18,600 bases of DNA from 2-01-FULL-41-21 sp038065335 (lineage in GTDB: Bacteria; Patescibacteriota; Minisyncoccia; 2-02-FULL-40-12; GWA2-44-9), in contig JBBTRD010000001.1 of assembly GCA_038065335.1 (NCBI GenBank), forward strand, positions 1-18,600. Direction: 5' to 3'. The notes under the pieces were generated by a model. That model did no database searches. It was not told the origin of the DNA and saw nothing but the letters and a program-made list of their open reading frames with translations. The translations under genes and the position numbers were made by a program. Of this stretch, positions 6,083 to 12,773 are shown piece after piece (the first letter of the stretch is position 1; each line of letters starts with the position of its first letter).

Positions 6083-7637
6083 TTGTCCGGCCTCTAATAA
6101 TTTTCACACTCCAAATACCAAAAACGATTAACGAGTAGAGGAAACAAAGCACAAGTGACGACATCGTTACTGTCACCGCTGAAAACGACAGCCCTCCAAG
6201 CCATCGTATCACATTAATCTGATATGACGCGAGGGCCAGAGCAATAAGGCCCACGGCCTGGCCAAGCGGTCCAGCAATCAAACCGCCTAAACCCGTCAAA
6301 AATCCAAACAACATCGTGTAAGGCATCAGGGGAAGCACTAAAAGATTCGCGGGAATCGAAACTAACGAAAAGGTGTGGAAAATATAAGCCAAGAGCGGGG
6401 CAACCATGATTTGGGCCGAGATGGACATTAAAACTGTTTCTTTCAACTTAAACCGTTCGGGAATCTTTTTAAACTTTTCTTTAAGAATCGGACCGATATA
6501 CATCAGCCCCAGCACCGCGAGGAACGACAGTTGAAAACCAACATCAAACCTCAAGGCCAGCGGATCAAGAAATATCATTACTCCTGCGGCTAGAAGAATC
6601 GAATTTTTGGGGTCGTACATTCGGCCATAGCCATTCGCGAACAACAGCAGCAACCCCATAATTGCCGCCCGAACCACGGAAGCGCCGGCGCCGGTCATAA
6701 TGGTAAAAAGAATAATCACGGCCACCGAAACCCAAAACGCCCGTCTTCGACGCATAAAAAAGACCAAAGCCCCCAAAAGAGCGTCGGCAATGATCGTAAT
6801 ATTATATCCGGAAATAGCGAGAATATGAGTCGTGCTTGTTTTATTAAACGCATCGGTGAGATCAGTCGGAATATCTTGTCTTGTTCCCAATAGTATCCCG
6901 TTAATATAAGCCGAATAAGGCGCGGGCAAAGAACGAGCGACAGATGATTGAAAACGATCTTTAACGGCAAAGATTTTTTTATAAATGCCAATTTTCAATT
7001 GTTGCGGCCAGGAAAGACGAATGGTTGATTCAAAAGAAATTTTGGGATAAGAAATAGTCGTTCGGATGTCTTTATTTTTTAAATACTGCACGTAATCAAA
7101 ATCTGGAGCAAAATTATCGGGCAATTGTAATGCCCCCTGAACCGAAAGAAGGTCGCCAATTTGATAAGTCGGATAGGCCTTCAAAAAAATAAGAGTCCGT
7201 TCATCGACCATTATCACCCGCCCCGGCACTTCCAATTCAGTCACGTGAAAAATTAATTGAGCCTTGTCGTCTTTAACGGACATTTCGTTATCAACAAAGC
7301 CTCTCGTTATGACAGGTATGCCTTTGGTGGCTTGTCCTGAGCCTGTCGAACGGACAAATTCTGTTAAGACACTCTGATTTAAATTCGCTTGACCATATCG
7401 AAACACGCCCAAAGCCAAAATTAAAACACACGCGCCAATCACTATACCCACCTGCCGATTACGTTGGGCTTTTTTCGTTTCCGCAAATGTTTTTTCGTAT
7501 GCCGAAACTGTAACCGCAATCGTCCCAATCAAAACAAAAACCACTGTCGCCGAATACGCATTTTCAAACCAAGCTCCCACAAAAATCCCCGTCAAAAAAG
7601 ATACTAAAAGATACCCAAAAACTTGCGCCTTATGCAT
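6069..7637 (-). CDS. comEC: ComEC/Rec2-type DNA-uptake channel, without the metallo-beta-lactamase domain
   Basis: Inner-membrane channel that brings single-stranded DNA into the cytoplasm in natural transformation. 522 aa. Three N-terminal membrane segments (about 6-24, 30-47, 63-79) are followed by a soluble OB-like region (about 110-200). The competence domain follows, with family motifs HILAISGYNI (271-280), GASVVRAAIMG (318-328) and GFQLSFLAVLGL (367-378) among multiple helices. It ends just after a last hydrophobic segment, so the C-terminal metallo-beta-lactamase-like domain of long ComEC proteins is absent. A short repeat is inserted in frame at residues about 96-106. The start ATG at 7637 has no clear SD. 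The stop overlaps the HNH nuclease gene. Confidence 0.93.
   Translation of the reverse strand: MHKAQVFGYLLVSFLTGIFVGAWFENAYSATVVFVLIGTIAVTVSAYEKTFAETKKAQRNRQVGIVIGACVLILALGVFRYGQANLNQSVLTEFVRSTGSGQATKGIPVITRGFVDNEMSVKDDKAQLIFHVTELEVPGRVIMVDERTLIFLKAYPTYQIGDLLSVQGALQLPDNFAPDFDYVQYLKNKDIRTTISYPKISFESTIRLSWPQQLKIGIYKKIFAVKDRFQSSVARSLPAPYSAYINGILLGTRQDIPTDLTDAFNKTSTTHILAISGYNITIIADALLGALVFFMRRRRAFWVSVAVIILFTIMTGAGASVVRAAIMGLLLLFANGYGRMYDPKNSILLAAGVMIFLDPLALRFDVGFQLSFLAVLGLMYIGPILKEKFKKIPERFKLKETVLMSISAQIMVAPLLAYIFHTFSLVSIPANLLVLPLMPYTMLFGFLTGLGGLIAGPLGQAVGLIALALASYQINVIRWLGGLSFSAVTVTMSSLVLCFLYSLIVFGIWSVKIIRGRTNGNN
7332..7357. repeat. Short inverted-repeat element inside comEC
   Basis: TTGTCC and GGACAA arms flank TGAGCCTGTCGAAC. 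I recognise this word, in the form 'TCCTGAGCCTGTCGAA', as a repeat that recurs in many environmental genomes. Here it sits inside comEC and is read in frame as part of RSTGSGQATKG, a low-complexity patch between the third membrane segment and the OB-like region. Confidence 0.55.
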
Positions 7638-7995
7638 TACAATACGGTATCAAGAAATAGTCGCTCTGCCAATGATATTTTTCCCGCTGGTCCTCGCCTT
7701 CAGCCTGCCCTTGAAGACAGTTCTGATGGATTAGCCGATAATCACAGGTAACCCTCGCTTGCCTCCTCGCTTCGCTCGGCGCTCGACAGAGTTCCCAAGG
7801 AGTGGCTTGGGAAGCCCACTCCGAGAACCTATGATTATCAGAATCCATCGAACTGCTTCGGCGGGACAGTCTTTGTCTGCGGGGCGGGAAAAATATCACT
7901 GACATCGCGCCTTTGTTTTATTGGAATTGAAAAGGCCCGCAACGATGGGTTTATCATGGTTCAATAAGCTCACCATAAATGGCTTGTTTCTAACT
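7638..7995. other. Gene-free interval between comEC and the nrdJ operon terminator
   Basis: 358 bp with no credible gene. An ORF spanning 7630-7905 is low-complexity, rich in Arg and Ser, and runs into the comEC start, so I read it as spurious. The interval is mostly the large inverted repeat at 7673-7898. The rest (7899-7995) holds only a weak inverted repeat, TTTATCATGGT / ACCATAAA. No convincing promoter for comEC was found here. Confidence 0.6.
7673..7898. repeat. 226-bp imperfect inverted repeat (MITE-like or structured RNA)
   Basis: The outer 15 bp are exact inverted copies (TGATATTTTTCCCGC at 7673-7687, its complement at 7884-7898). Inside, the left arm continues to CAGTTCTGATGGATT and CGATAATCACAGGT, mirrored on the right by GATTATC and the complement of CAGTTCGATGGATT, so arms of about 77 and 72 nt pair with gaps. 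The 80-bp centre holds its own hairpins (TTCCCAAG/CTTGGGAA and GAGTGG..CTT/GAAGCCCACTC). No target-site duplication, transposase gene or clear promoter is visible. Confidence 0.65.
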
Positions 7996-8024
7996 ATAAA
8001 ACCGCTTATTTTAAGCGGTTTTAT
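7996..8024 (-). terminator. Terminator of the nrdJ operon
   Basis: Perfect 13-bp stem ATAAAACCGCTTA / TAAGCGGTTTTAT with loop TTT, 13 bp after the TAG of the small broken gene. The TTTT at the stem end supplies the T-run on the minus strand. Confidence 0.8.
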
Positions 8025-8037
8025 GGCGGGTATGGTT

Positions 8038-8325
8038 CTATTTAAACCCAGCTTGTTTTTTGAACTGTTTTAATTCCTGCTCAAGTTCTTTGACCCGTTT
8101 CTGAAGATTAAGAATATCTACATCTTCAAAATGAGTTAACACGTCACGCAATTCATCTACTTTAAATTCAAGTCCTGCCAATCTTTAGTCAAGACGACTA
8201 ATTTCTTTCTTAAAATCCGCCCTCAAATCATTGAATTCAGCTTTAGTAACCATCTCCGCAAAACCTTTTGCCATCATAACAGCGAGATCGTTAAGAGTAA
8301 TATTTTTGTTTGACTTCTTGGGCAT
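8038..8325 (-). pseudogene. Small coiled-coil protein gene interrupted by an in-frame UAA
   Basis: 95 sense or stop codons in one frame, from ATG 8325 to TAG 8038-8040. Residues 1-46 begin MPKKSNKNITLNDLAVMM and end KKEISRLD; codon 47 (8185-8187) is TAA; residues 48-95 run on in the same frame as RLAGLEFKVDELRDVL and then LQKRVKELEQELKQFKKQ. The two halves join into a continuous coiled coil of a type common in CPR genomes ('...L..RLAGLE.KVDELR..L'), usually uncharacterised. One C-to-T or G-to-T change (CAA or GAA to TAA) would explain it. It starts 11 bp after nrdJ and shares its terminator, so it is in the nrdJ operon. Alternatives: a sequencing error, or a truncated 46-aa product. Confidence 0.8.
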
Positions 8326-8336
8326 GGTTTTAATAA

Positions 8337-11216
8337 TTAGTTACAGACCCCTGTCGTAGCAAAACAATTGGGACAACTGTAACAGGCGCCGGCGCGAACC
8401 ATGAGCGTCCCACATTGGCAGATGGGGGCATCGGCACTGGTACGGCCAACGGCACCGGGCTGATGGCTGGCCGAATCTAACGTTTCCGCTGTTTCAACTT
8501 CACCGTTTTCAACAAGACCGGTGGGCGCGTCGGCGACAAGCCCAGCCAGCAAGGAATCGGTTTGATTTTTGACTTCCAAAACCCGCTCGGCAAAGTCCGG
8601 CATGACCGACAATTCCGGACCAAATATTTCTTCTTTATCTTCGGCAGATAAATACTTCATGCCTAAATAACGAAACACGTAGTCAACCACGGACTTGGCG
8701 GTGGGAATATTTTCATTGCCCGTGAATCCGGATGGATCAAAGCGCATGTCTTTGAATTTTTTAACCAACACTTTTAACGGCACACCCGACTGGAGACAGA
8801 CGGAAATAAGGGTGGCAATAGTATCAAGTAAACCGGAAAAGGTGCTCCCTTCTTTGGCGATGGTAATAAACGTCTCCCCCGGCTTCATCGTATCAGGATA
8901 AAAACCGACATTAAGGTAACCCTCGTGGCCGCCCACATTAAATTTGTGGGTAAATGCTGGCCGTTCATCGGGAAGCTTGCGCCGCGTATAGCCATTACTC
9001 TTTTCAATGAGCGGATCAACAATTTCAGCTGACTTTGCTTCTTTAATCGTATCGGAGTCTTTCTTCATGTTCAACGGCTGAATCGTTTTACAGCCATCTC
9101 GATATAAGGCAATGGCTTTCAGGCCAAGTTTCCAACCTTGCATGAATACTTCTCGAACATCATCGACGGTCGCCGTATTCGGCAAATTAATCGTCTTGGA
9201 AATCGCGCCGGAAATAAACGGCTGGACCGCCGCCATCATGAGTAGATGGCCGGTATGACTGATGCTGCGTTCGCCATTGGCCGCTTTGAAAGCGCAATCA
9301 AATACCGCCAAGTCCTTGTCTTTCACGTGCGGGGCGCCCTCAATCGTGTCATGTTCAGTAATGTGGGCGATGACGGCTTCCACTTCCTGGTTGGAATAAC
9401 CAAGCCGGCGCAACGCCATCGGCACTTGATTGTTCACGAGCTTAAGCACGCCCCCGCCGACAAGTTTTTTGTATTTCACTAAAGCGATATCGGGCTCGAC
9501 GCCGGTTGTTTGGCAATCCATCAAAAACGCAATCGTGCCGGTCGGAGCCAAAACACTGATTTGGGAATTACGAACGCCATACTTTTCGGCCAGCTCAAGA
9601 GTCTCGTGCCAAACTTGACGCGAAGCGTTCAGAAGCGGCTCGTCGTTCATGCCCCCTAAAATCGATTCGTTATAAGTGCGTTCCGCGGCACCAAGATGTT
9701 TTTTAATGACCCCGACCATTGGTTCACGATTTTTATCATAACCGGAAAACGGCCCCTTGGAATCGGCGATCAAAGCCGACATTCGATAGGCTTCTCCAGA
9801 CATGAGCGAAGTAATATTAGCGGCGAAGTATCGGCCCATATCCGAGTCATAAGGCAGACCTAGGACCATGAGAAGGGCGCCGAGGTTGGCGTAACCCAGT
9901 CCCAGTTCGCGATAGGCTTCGGCGTTAGCGGTAATTTCAGGCGTCGGATAGGAAGATGGGGTGACCAGAATCTCTTGAGCCAAAATCATCGCATCAACGG
10001 CTTTTTTGAATAAATCGACGTCAAACTTGGCCCCTTCTTTCAAAAATTTCATCAAATTCAATGAGGCTAAATTGCAAGCAGAATTGTCTAGGTGCATATA
10101 TTCCGCGCATGGGTTAGAAGCATTGATACGACCGGTATTTGGAACGGTATTCCACTCATTAATGACCGTATCGTACTGCATTCCCGGATCGGCGGAAGCC
10201 CAGGCGGCATCGGCAATCCAATTCATAATCTCGCGGGCTTTGACGGTTTCAAGCGTCTTGCCTGTTACTCGAGCCGTTAAATCCCAATCGGCATCCGCTT
10301 CCACCGCTTGCATGAATTCATCGGTTACTCGAACAGAATTGTTGGCGTTTTGATATGGCAAAAGCGTGTACGGATCAAATATATCTCCTGTAATTGAATT
10401 TTTCACGCCAGCCATGGTCAATGTTCGAACCATATCTTCAATAATTTTTTTTGAGTATATAAAATCTTTCAAATCCGGATGATCGACATTCATAACTACC
10501 ATTTTTGCCGCGCGTCGAGTGGTGCCGCCAGAACGAATGGAATTGGCGATACCATCGGCGAGTTTCATAAATGATACCGGCCCAGAAGAAAAACCACCTT
10601 TTGATAATGGTTCTTTCGATGAGCGAAGATTAGAAACATTTAATCCGGCGCCCGAACCGCGTTGAAAAATTTTACCTTCATCGTGGCCCCACTTCAAAAT
10701 GGAATCCATGTCGTCTTCAACAGAAAGAATAAAACAAGCTGAGCACTGGGGATGTTCTTTGGTCCCGACATTGAACCAAACCGGACTGTTAAACGCGGCG
10801 TATTGGTTAATTAGAATCCAGGTCAAATCTTGGGCGAAATTATCAGCGTCGACTGATGAGGCGAAATAATTTCCCTCTAGTCCCCAGCGACGAATTTCTG
10901 TCACCACTCGATCCACCATCTGGCGAGCGCTGGTTTCGCGTTCTGGAGAACCAAGCCGACCCCGAAAATATTTTGAAGCGACAATGTCAGTGGCGGTTTG
11001 GGTCCAAAAACTGGGGACTTCAACGTCTTTTTGTTCAAAAACAACCGTTCCATCCCCCCGCTCAATTTTGGCGGTTCTTTTTTCCCAAACAATACTGTCA
11101 TAAGGATGGACCTCGCCAAAAAGACGTTTCCAATGGAAAGCGCCTCGACGGGAATTGCTTTCTGGCTCGACCGGAAGATGCGGTTGAGTTTGGGTTTGAG
11201 TTTGAGAAGAGTTCAT
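8337..11216 (-). CDS. nrdJ: Adenosylcobalamin-dependent (class II) ribonucleotide reductase
   Basis: Makes deoxyribonucleotides from ribonucleotides in the cytoplasm, generating its radical from coenzyme B12. 959 aa from ATG 11216. The open frame extends further upstream, but that stretch contains the promoter and hairpin. Motifs: CSACF (158-162), GSGAGLNVSNLR (about 187-198), RSGGTTRRAAKMV, NPCAE (368-372) with the thiyl Cys370 and Glu372, and Cys381 in NSACNLASLN, 11 residues on as in Thermotoga NrdJ; also PTGTIAFLMDCQTTGVEPD. The C-terminus ends in a Cys cluster (CQCG...CYSCPNC...VC) that regenerates the active site or binds zinc. No SD. It leads a small operon with the broken coiled-coil gene. 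Confidence 0.97.
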   Translation of the reverse strand: MNSSQTQTQTQPHLPVEPESNSRRGAFHWKRLFGEVHPYDSIVWEKRTAKIERGDGTVVFEQKDVEVPSFWTQTATDIVASKYFRGRLGSPERETSARQMVDRVVTEIRRWGLEGNYFASSVDADNFAQDLTWILINQYAAFNSPVWFNVGTKEHPQCSACFILSVEDDMDSILKWGHDEGKIFQRGSGAGLNVSNLRSSKEPLSKGGFSSGPVSFMKLADGIANSIRSGGTTRRAAKMVVMNVDHPDLKDFIYSKKIIEDMVRTLTMAGVKNSITGDIFDPYTLLPYQNANNSVRVTDEFMQAVEADADWDLTARVTGKTLETVKAREIMNWIADAAWASADPGMQYDTVINEWNTVPNTGRINASNPCAEYMHLDNSACNLASLNLMKFLKEGAKFDVDLFKKAVDAMILAQEILVTPSSYPTPEITANAEAYRELGLGYANLGALLMVLGLPYDSDMGRYFAANITSLMSGEAYRMSALIADSKGPFSGYDKNREPMVGVIKKHLGAAERTYNESILGGMNDEPLLNASRQVWHETLELAEKYGVRNSQISVLAPTGTIAFLMDCQTTGVEPDIALVKYKKLVGGGVLKLVNNQVPMALRRLGYSNQEVEAVIAHITEHDTIEGAPHVKDKDLAVFDCAFKAANGERSISHTGHLLMMAAVQPFISGAISKTINLPNTATVDDVREVFMQGWKLGLKAIALYRDGCKTIQPLNMKKDSDTIKEAKSAEIVDPLIEKSNGYTRRKLPDERPAFTHKFNVGGHEGYLNVGFYPDTMKPGETFITIAKEGSTFSGLLDTIATLISVCLQSGVPLKVLVKKFKDMRFDPSGFTGNENIPTAKSVVDYVFRYLGMKYLSAEDKEEIFGPELSVMPDFAERVLEVKNQTDSLLAGLVADAPTGLVENGEVETAETLDSASHQPGAVGRTSADAPICQCGTLMVRAGACYSCPNCFATTGVCN

Positions 11217-11232
11217 TGAGAACTTGATTTTT

Positions 11233-11263
11233 AATCCCGTACGGGAGACCTTCGTACGGGATT
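11233..11263 (-). promoter_or_regulatory. Hairpin in the nrdJ 5' leader
   Basis: Perfect 11-bp inverted repeat AATCCCGTACG / CGTACGGGATT around a 9-nt loop. It covers most of the leader between the inferred start (about 11267) and the ATG (11216). There is no T-run, so it looks more like an mRNA-stabilising, translational or protein-binding element than a terminator. It is far too small for a cobalamin riboswitch. Confidence 0.55.
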
Positions 11264-11273
11264 CATAAATGCA

Positions 11274-11301
11274 ATTGTACGACACTGGCACAAACTGCCA
11301 A
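11274..11301 (-). promoter_or_regulatory. nrdJ promoter
   Basis: TTGGCA (-35, 11296-11301) and TACAAT (-10, 11274-11279), spacer 16 bp, each 5 of 6 or near consensus. The leader would be about 50 nt. A DnaA-box-like 9-mer directly abuts the -35 on its upstream side. Confidence 0.65.
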
Positions 11302-11302
11302 C

Positions 11303-11311
11303 TGTGGATAA
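11303..11311 (-). promoter_or_regulatory. DnaA-box-like site upstream of the nrdJ promoter
   Basis: TTATCCACA on the minus strand, an exact match to the classical 9-mer TTATNCACA, one base upstream of the -35. Chance expectation for an exact 9-mer in this window is well below one, but a second copy lies at 12750-12758. In E. coli, nrdAB is known to be DnaA-controlled; the same here is only an inference. Confidence 0.4.
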
Positions 11312-11334
11312 CAATAGAGAATACAGAGTTTTTT

Positions 11335-11377
11335 TCGTCAAGAAAAATCCCCACTTCGTGGGGATTTTTCTTGACGA
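11335..11377 (-). terminator. ftsZ terminator with a 20-bp perfect stem
   Basis: Perfect 20-bp inverted repeat around loop TTC, containing AAAAATCCCCAC / GTGGGGATTTTT, 6 bp after the ftsZ stop. It separates the ftsZ transcript from the nrdJ promoter. Confidence 0.85.
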
Positions 11378-11383
11378 CTTTTT

Positions 11384-12559
11384 CTACTTATTCATTTTGC
11401 GACGAATGAAGGCCGGTATGGTATCAAACTCGGTATCATTGACCGAATCATCAACAAATTCTTTGATCGGCGATGTCTGATTTGACGGACTGTATGGCTG
11501 ACTAACTGTTGGCGAAGTGTTTTTGATTGTATCAAACAAATTTTGACCCAGATCGGAGGGCGCGCCAAAACCAGAAACCGTTGGTCGAATCGGAGCCGGA
11601 TTATCATTATTGAATCCCGTGGCAATAACGGTAATTTTGATTTCTCCTTTCTTGAGCTTATCATCAATGACAGCGCCAAAGATGACTCGGGCCTCTGGAT
11701 CAACATGTTCGGTAATAATTCGAGCGGCTTCGTTGATTTCGGCCATTGCCATATCTGGACCGCCCGAGACGTTAAAGAGCACGCCCTTGGCGCCATCAAT
11801 GGAAACTTCAAGCAACGGGGAATTAATAGCCATCTTCGCCGCTTCAACGGCCCGATCATCGCCACTGGCCCGGCCGATGCCCATCAAGGCCGACCCGGAA
11901 TTAGCCATCACCGCTTTTACATCCGCAAAATCAAGATTAACAATGCCCGGAATAGTGATTAAATCAGAAATGCCCTGAACACCTTGGCGTAAAACATCAT
12001 CAACAATTCCAAACGACTCAAGCAACGGGGTCTTACGATCGATGATGGAAAGGATGCGATCATTGGGAATGGTAATCAGTGAATCAACCCGTTCCCGGAG
12101 ATTGTTCCACCCGGCGTCGGCAATTTTCATACGCGCCAGACCTTCAAAAGTAAACGGTTTGGTCACGACAGCGAGCGTCAACGCGCCCGCTTCCCGAGCC
12201 AGCTCGGCTATAACCGGCGCCGCCCCTGTCCCCGTTCCACCACCCAGACCGGCGGTAACAAAAACCATATCGGCGCCTTTCAGCGCGGCGCTGATTTCTT
12301 CTTTAGTGTCATGGGCCGCTTGCCGGCCAATCTCTGGATTCATGCCGGCGCCGAGACCCCGAGTCAGACTCTTGCCAATATGAATTTTAATCGACGCGGC
12401 CGAAGTATGAAGAGCTTGCGCGTCAGTATTGACCGCGATAAATTCAACCCCATGAATACGGGCTTCGATCATTCGGGTCAAGGCGTTCACACCGGCGCCG
12501 CCAATGCCAACAACCTTGATGCGAGCAAATGTCTCAAATGCGGGTTTAACTTGTACCAT
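11384..12559 (-). CDS. ftsZ: Cell division protein FtsZ
   Basis: Tubulin-like GTPase that forms the division ring. 391 aa. GTP-binding signature GGGTGTG at 106-112, preceded by the NTD block (GIGGAGVNALTRMIE, then VNTDAQAL); the catalytic T7 loop NLDFADV at 208-214; a linker of about 55 residues rich in Pro, Ser and Asn; and a conserved C-terminal peptide DTIPAFIRRK (379-388) that binds FtsA. Full length for the family. The start ATG at 12559 has no SD; a palindromic repeat (12567-12680) begins 8 bp upstream. Part of ybeY-ftsA-ftsZ on the minus strand. Confidence 0.98.
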   Translation of the reverse strand: MVQVKPAFETFARIKVVGIGGAGVNALTRMIEARIHGVEFIAVNTDAQALHTSAASIKIHIGKSLTRGLGAGMNPEIGRQAAHDTKEEISAALKGADMVFVTAGLGGGTGTGAAPVIAELAREAGALTLAVVTKPFTFEGLARMKIADAGWNNLRERVDSLITIPNDRILSIIDRKTPLLESFGIVDDVLRQGVQGISDLITIPGIVNLDFADVKAVMANSGSALMGIGRASGDDRAVEAAKMAINSPLLEVSIDGAKGVLFNVSGGPDMAMAEINEAARIITEHVDPEARVIFGAVIDDKLKKGEIKITVIATGFNNDNPAPIRPTVSGFGAPSDLGQNLFDTIKNTSPTVSQPYSPSNQTSPIKEFVDDSVNDTEFDTIPAFIRRKMNK

Positions 12560-12566
12560 ATAGCAA

Positions 12567-12680
12567 CAATTTTCAGTTATCAGTTTTCAATAAAAGATTC
12601 GGGCTCTATCATTGAAAATTGTCTACCTTCGGTAGATCTACCGAAGGTATGATAAACTGGAAATTGATAACTGGAAACTG
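12567..12680. repeat. Palindromic intergenic repeat, copy A (ftsA-ftsZ gap)
   Basis: 12567-12622 is base-for-base identical to 15703-15758. The left arm has CAGTTATCAGTTTTCAAT; the right arm has the mirrored words ATTGATAACTGGAAACTG. Between them sits a 26-bp perfect palindrome (12624-12649) absent from copy B. Confidence 0.85.
12624..12649. repeat. 26-bp perfect palindrome within copy A
   Basis: TACCTTCGGTAGA and its exact reverse complement TCTACCGAAGGTA are directly joined with no loop (centre AGATCT). Absent from the otherwise identical copy B, so it looks like a separate insertion. Confidence 0.8.
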
Positions 12681-12749
12681 ATTTGATACCCCGTACTATC
12701 ATAAAAAAAATGGCCGTGCAAGTCATACAATTCTTTCTGTGGGTAAGAC

Positions 12750-12758
12750 TGTGGATAA
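12750..12758 (-). promoter_or_regulatory. Second DnaA-box-like 9-mer
   Basis: TTATCCACA on the minus strand, 15 bp after the ftsA stop codon. Same word as at 11303-11311. A single site with no AT-rich unwinding region or box cluster, so not an origin. Confidence 0.3.
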
Positions 12759-12773
12759 CTGTCAATTATCGGC

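Noticed and set aside
7630..7905. 91-aa minus-strand ORF upstream of comEC
   Set aside because: It lies across the large inverted repeat, has no SD and a low-complexity Arg/Ser/Gln composition, and overlaps the comEC start.
8185..8187. Alternative genetic code (UAA read as an amino acid)
   Set aside because: UAA is the normal stop of rpsL, rpsG, nrdJ, ftsZ, hisS and others here; one internal UAA is better explained by mutation.
10856..11227. 123-aa plus-strand ORF
   Set aside because: Antisense to the N-terminal region of nrdJ; no independent signals.
11217..11340. Cobalamin riboswitch upstream of nrdJ
   Set aside because: The leader is only about 50 nt with one simple hairpin, far shorter than a cobalamin riboswitch and without a B12-box-like sequence.
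12750..12758. Replication origin
   Set aside because: Only two isolated DnaA-box-like 9-mers 1.4 kb apart, no cluster, no AT-rich unwinding element and no dnaA or dnaN nearby.
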